The position numbers and the translations under genes are program-made. Under the pieces are notes generated by a model that was given only the letters and a program-made list of their open reading frames with translations, ran no database searches and was not told where the DNA came from. Positions 7,561-11,220 of a stretch of 11,220 nt of DNA are shown piece after piece; the stretch's first letter is position 1, and every line of letters begins with the position of its first letter. The DNA lies in NCBI GenBank assembly GCA_002751075.1, contig NAOQ01000835.1:6828-18047 (forward strand), given 5' to 3'. Source of the DNA: Ichthyophonus hoferi. Its lineage: Eukaryota > Opisthokonta > Ichthyosporea > Ichthyophonida > Ichthyophonidae.

Positions 7561-8640
7561 ATAATAATAATTACGTAGCTTTGTATTATAGCAAGATCAA
7601 CTTCGGACCACTCTAGCATTTTTATTGCCCATATTTCCTATGTTTCCGATTAGATTGGACTTAGATTTATAACGAAAATGTTACCGAAAAGATCATGGGA
7701 ATAGATCACCAGATTCGCTTAGATTACGAAGATCAATAGACAGCAATAACAATCAACAAACTGTTTACTCTTAGAAGTAGATATGTATTATAGTCTTAAT
7801 TAATAGTATCATGTTATGTAAATATCACCCAAACGTTTTATCCTTTTTTACCAGGTCCATACTTGTTTGTACACTCTTGGTGTAAACGCCTGGCTCCAAA
7901 TGCGTATTAAAGTCAATATACGGCCTTTAATAAATCTTTGCCGTAGAAATTTTCTGAGTTGAGCTCTAGATTCCCTAAGTATAGCATGAGCATTACAATT
8001 GAATATGTATATAAGGAGATACTTAGTTAATGCCTTTCCGATCTATGGTTATAATTAGACCCCTGGTGAATCAGGATACATAAACATAATATCAACATTT
8101 CATGTTTTCCTATAGATAACGTGTTTATGTCTTAATTTAGCAGTTTAAGTTCTTGTCGGTAATTGGCTTATAATAAATGTGATTAATGTGTTGATACTTT
8201 TAATAAATATTTATTATTGGTAAAATCTCTTTATTTAGAATTTGATCAGACATTGTTACACCAACCACATGCGTAACTCTGTTTGCTATATTTAGCTAGA
8301 AAAACTGCCCACTCATACAATAGCTGTCTTGTTTTGAAGAGGTTAACAAACTATTAAAAGATAGATCTGGGGTGGCACATTGACTCGCCAATAAGAAGCT
8401 ACGGATAATAGATAGAGGAGAAATCCGGATTGCCAAATCCTTGTCTATACCGTATTAGAACTATAAATACCTGACCTGGCCGGGTATCACCCGGGGGGTA
8501 TCTTATTGATCTATATTGGGTTAAATAGCTATCTATTCATTCTTGTTATTATGGAGGATAAAGTAAGCAACAGCCAATCAAAGGAAATGGGCTTAAAAAG
8601 AAGCGACTATTTCTCTTGGACAATTGGGCGCATATAACAT
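7560..8640. other. Intergenic DNA, no supported gene
   Basis: The stretch around 8065-8092 resembles the start of the left repeat arm (ATAAACATAATAT shared exactly with 4097-4109). A small GC-rich hairpin lies at 8480-8494. A 28-codon frame starts at 8551, too short to call. Confidence 0.5.
8480..8494. repeat. GC-rich 6-bp hairpin
   Basis: CCGGGT and ACCCGG flank ATC. The heptamer GGGTATC occurs both inside it (8482-8488) and just after it (8496-8502). It stands out in DNA that is otherwise strongly AT-rich. Confidence 0.6.
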
Positions 8641-8787
8641 TATGTTATTCGTAATCTTACTATTATGTATATAATTCTAGTATAATATAAAACATATTTA
8701 ACAAATATACTTACAATATTTGAAACGATGCCAATATTAAATATAAATGTATGAATGTATATATATAGTTATACCACTAATATCTAT

Positions 8788-8799
8788 TTTGGCGGTAAA
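8788..8799. promoter_or_regulatory. E2F-like site upstream of the cyclin
   Basis: TTTGGCGGTAAA differs at one base from the E2F/DP-type element TTTGGCGGGAAA. It lies about 145 bases before the cyclin start, a sensible promoter position for a cell-cycle gene. A single short match is only suggestive. Confidence 0.35.
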
Positions 8800-8841
8800 T
8801 TTTATTTTCTGGGTTTTATACAGCAATCGGATTAGTGAGTG

Positions 8842-8871
8842 GTTGCCCGGAATTGTTGAATTGCCGGCAAC
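8842..8871. promoter_or_regulatory. GC-rich imperfect inverted repeat before the cyclin
   Basis: Two 13-base arms (8842-8854 and 8859-8871, 11 of 13 matching) flank GTTG. The right arm contains the perfect palindrome TTGCCGGCAA (8861-8870). A CGG (8848) and a CCG (8864) face each other with 13 bases between, as in binding sites of fungal zinc-cluster regulators. It could also form an RNA hairpin in the 5' UTR. Confidence 0.45.
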
Positions 8872-8944
8872 ATAAGTTAACATAAATAGTAGTACATAAA
8901 CCAGAAAACCAAGTTGTTGGTTGGAATATGATAAGTCAGTAATT

Positions 8945-9844
8945 ATGGTTACATTACGGTCGTTCCGTCTACGCTTACCATTTAGCAGTAGTCAAAACAA
9001 GAGTTGTCGCTTTCACTCTAAAGGTTTATCTCTTGCAGCCTTTGTTTACCAAGTGATGCAACGCACAAAAATGACCAAGGCTGCCTTCCTACTCAGCCTT
9101 GTATACGTACACAGAGTTAACCAAGTTGTTCACCCTATTAGTGTCGTTAATCAAATGGAACAGAATCAGTCGGACCAACCATATCCAGACAGAATTAAAT
9201 TATCAAACAGCAAGCGTTCATTTTCAGCGAGTGTTGATGAGTGTGGCATCCTTACTCTGGCCTCTTCCCATAAAACCCCCAGTTCTCCCATGCAATCTCT
9301 TTTTTTAAGGTACAAAAAGAAAACCAAATTCTCCTTATCGTGTCCTTATTGTCAGTTTGTAGGCTCAGCAATGCTAGCGGACAAGTATTTATGTGACGAG
9401 CAAACCCCTAACTCGCATTGGACTGCCGTGGCTGGACTCCCATTAAAAGAACTTAGTAAACTAGAACGGAAACTGTTACAAATTTTAGATTTTAGCCTAT
9501 TCGTGTCGCCGGAGACATTTTCTTGGTGGGTATCAACGTATACTTTCCAATTTAGTCATAGTATATCCTGCAAGCTTGTCGCATTGGCTCTACGATATCT
9601 TACCGTTGATGATGACGCTCAATATAATATAGGTCCACTTCCACAACATGTGCACCAGAAAAGATTGCCTAGTAAGATAGAAAATGTAGAGACGAGTTCA
9701 CTAGAGTCCAGTCAGGAAAAAAATTTCGATTCAAACAAAAAAAATCCATTCATGCTTAACAGTGTTCGCCAGTTCAAACGCTTTGCGATCCCAACAAGCA
9801 ACAAACATACTAAATACAACCGCGACATTCTCTTGGTTGCATAA
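8945..9844 (+). CDS. PHO80/PCL-type cyclin, 299 aa, no visible intron
   Basis: By family this is a regulatory subunit of a Pho85-like cyclin-dependent kinase. The first cyclin-box part is residues 23-58, with FHSKGLSLAAFVYQVMQRT and then FLLSLVYVHRV. The second part is residues 133-196, with FVGSAMLADKYLCD, WTAVAGLPLKELSKLERKL and ILDFSLFVSPETFSWW. K147 and E174 sit where cyclins carry the Lys-Glu pair that contacts the kinase. About 74 polar, Ser/Lys-rich residues (59-132) separate the two parts, and a polar tail follows residue 224. I chose the ATG at 8945 (A at -3, G at +4). The frame is open back to 8900 but has no earlier ATG, so a small upstream exon cannot be excluded. I cannot assign the subfamily (Pcl1/2, Pcl5, Clg1-like). 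It has no linked neighbour. Confidence 0.84.
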   Translation: MVTLRSFRLRLPFSSSQNKSCRFHSKGLSLAAFVYQVMQRTKMTKAAFLLSLVYVHRVNQVVHPISVVNQMEQNQSDQPYPDRIKLSNSKRSFSASVDECGILTLASSHKTPSSPMQSLFLRYKKKTKFSLSCPYCQFVGSAMLADKYLCDEQTPNSHWTAVAGLPLKELSKLERKLLQILDFSLFVSPETFSWWVSTYTFQFSHSISCKLVALALRYLTVDDDAQYNIGPLPQHVHQKRLPSKIENVETSSLESSQEKNFDSNKKNPFMLNSVRQFKRFAIPTSNKHTKYNRDILLVA

Positions 9845-10777
9845 ACATAAACAATTCTCTGTGGTATGTAGATAGCAGTATTGCCACCCACAGACGATGT
9901 TTAACTGCAGGACCCAGTCGCAACTAGCGATGGAAATCAATAGTTGATACTTCATTTGATATGATTTTTAATGCATAACTTAACCTATAATTTATAATAT
10001 GACATGGCCTGGCTGCCATAATTTTGATTATATTGGATAATATAAATAGATTATCATGAAGTTGCAATAGATAGATTATAGATTAGTCTATTAAATAGCT
10101 TGTAATTATAGTATAATTTACAGAAGACAACATATATTACTATAGATGCTTATTACTATAGATGCTTTTAATTTAATGTTCCGGGATTTCCGAAACTTAC
10201 ATGACCAGCGCTTAGTATATATTAGGACTAATAACCATTGGAGATATTATTAATTGCATATCCGTTTCTTAGCAATAGTATTGTTTCATAATATAAAACA
10301 TAATAATATCAACAATAAATTAATTAATAGAAGCAACAAAATAATTTAGTTGCATTACCAACTTTATATGGTCTTATGTCTTTTATATATCTTTTTAGGA
10401 CGACTATACGCAAGCGATAGTAAGGGAATTTAATATGTAGATTAGAATGAGAACCGGATATAATATTAATTATTGTAGACGGGTTTTTGTTTTGCACGAC
10501 TTCAGATTTTAAAGTATTATCTATAACAGTGTAATTCATCATCCAGTTAATTTACGGTTATTTGGAATCCTCAGACACAATAATTGCATAACAAATTATT
10601 ATTTGCTGAGCCAACTTCAGTGAAGCCCGATCATATGGTTTACACGCTATGTTTGTTTAGCCAACTCTCACATTTTTGACACTAATAAATATATTCAAAA
10701 TGATAACTCTTATGGCTGCTATGTACTCCAATAGGATACGTTAGTGACCTAGTATAGTCTTTGCACGGGTTGCAATC
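9845..10777. other. Intergenic DNA after the cyclin, no supported gene
   Basis: It is AT-rich with frequent stops in all frames. It includes a tandem 16-mer (10135-10166). Words such as AAACATAATAATATCAACA near 10296 recall the fragment at 8083, perhaps remnants of the same repeat. Confidence 0.5.
10135..10166. repeat. Perfect tandem 16-mer, two copies
   Basis: TATTACTATAGATGCT occurs at 10135-10150 and again at 10151-10166 with no change, indicating recent slippage or duplication. Confidence 0.9.
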
Positions 10778-11179
10778 ATGCATAAATGTAAACGCAGTAA
10801 CTCCTATAAGAGGGGGACTCTACGGAGCGCCCAAAGGCAGACTGAGTTGAAACACTGTCCAACACCTGAGAGACAACATCTATCTAGAAATTTAGAACTA
10901 ATTAGAGACTCCGAGCCTGTTGACAAGACACTAAAACTACCACAGAATGCTGTACATATTATACATAAATATATTTGTTAGAGGTCTTGCAAGATATCGT
11001 TTACTAAATATATACATACATACTAGCATGCCATGTATAAATATATATATATATAATCCCATATACTCACCTTTTATATATATGCTTGACTCTCTCCCTT
11101 CTCTTCCTGTCAACTAAACAAACATGTATACAGGCGCACTTCTTCAACAATTCACATAATATGATTTGGTGTCGAATCT
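10778..11179 (+). CDS. Weak candidate small or partial gene (unrecognised)
   Basis: From an ATG at 10778 the frame is open for 67 codons to a TAG at 10979. Base composition is closer to the real exons than to the surrounding intergenic DNA. The peptide is basic and polar (starting MHKCKRSNSYKRG) and matches no family I know. A spliced form is possible: donor GCT|GTACAT at 10952, a branch-like ACTAAAC and pyrimidine tract near 11090-11118, and acceptor TATACAG at 11131. Joining there reads 15 more codons to a stop at 11179. The minus strand carries competing splice-like signals, so even the strand is uncertain. Confidence 0.2.
11041..11055. repeat. AT dinucleotide run
   Basis: A 15-base alternating AT run lies inside the possible intron of the candidate gene at the right end. 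Confidence 0.85.
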
Positions 11180-11220
11180 AGTTAGAAATTCTAGAAACAA
11201 TAATTTCCTGTTTGAGCTGA

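Noticed and set aside
8551-8637. 28-codon frame from ATGGAGGAT with a donor-like GTAAGC, as a possible first exon of the cyclin gene
   Set aside because: The acceptors just before the cyclin frame that look usable have the wrong phase; only a poor ATAAG would fit.
8921-8944. Cyclin start at an upstream TTG
   Set aside because: A eukaryotic nuclear gene should start at ATG; the ATG at 8945 has a good context and keeps the whole cyclin box.
9731-9955. 74-codon minus-strand frame at the cyclin 3' end
   Set aside because: It is antisense to the cyclin C-terminal tail and has no recognisable motif.

Overview
The window is AT-rich eukaryotic DNA, most likely from a fungus. It holds one clear spliced gene and one clear unspliced gene, both on the + strand, separated by long gene-poor, repeat-bearing DNA. 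The fungal assignment rests on the second gene, a cyclin of the PHO80/PCL type that partners Pho85-like kinases. The first gene has six introns of 113 to 430 bases, which would be unusual for a budding yeast and suggests a lineage with larger introns, but I cannot name the organism.

Region 1-1456 is upstream DNA. It carries a 40-base pyrimidine tract (871-910), a dense GATTA/TAATC cluster (1011-1176) and a very AT-rich stretch just before the first gene. Region 1457-3928 is a METTL18/Hpm1-type histidine methyltransferase gene. Seven exons, with all splice phases consistent, give 288 residues carrying the family signatures. Its introns are made of TATAG, GTATT, TACCTA and TATACA-like repeats. 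Intron 1 is stop-free and in frame, and intron 2 can fold through a stem close to both splice sites.

Region 3929-5400 starts with a 17-base duplication of the end of the methyltransferase coding sequence. It then holds two diverged inverted arms of a long repeat (about 4070-4440 and 5040-5390). Region 5400-8640 has no gene I can support; a GC-richer island at 7225-7515 may be an old remnant. Region 8640-8944 is the cyclin upstream region, with an E2F-like site and a GC-rich inverted repeat. Region 8945-9844 is the cyclin, apparently intronless, with a long insertion in its cyclin box. Region 9845-11220 is mostly empty, with a weak candidate exon near the right end.

The two genes have unrelated jobs (methylation of ribosomal protein uL3, and activation of a cyclin-dependent kinase), and nothing suggests co-regulation. 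I found no convincing tRNA, rRNA, CRISPR array, retroviral or LTR element, or complete transposon.
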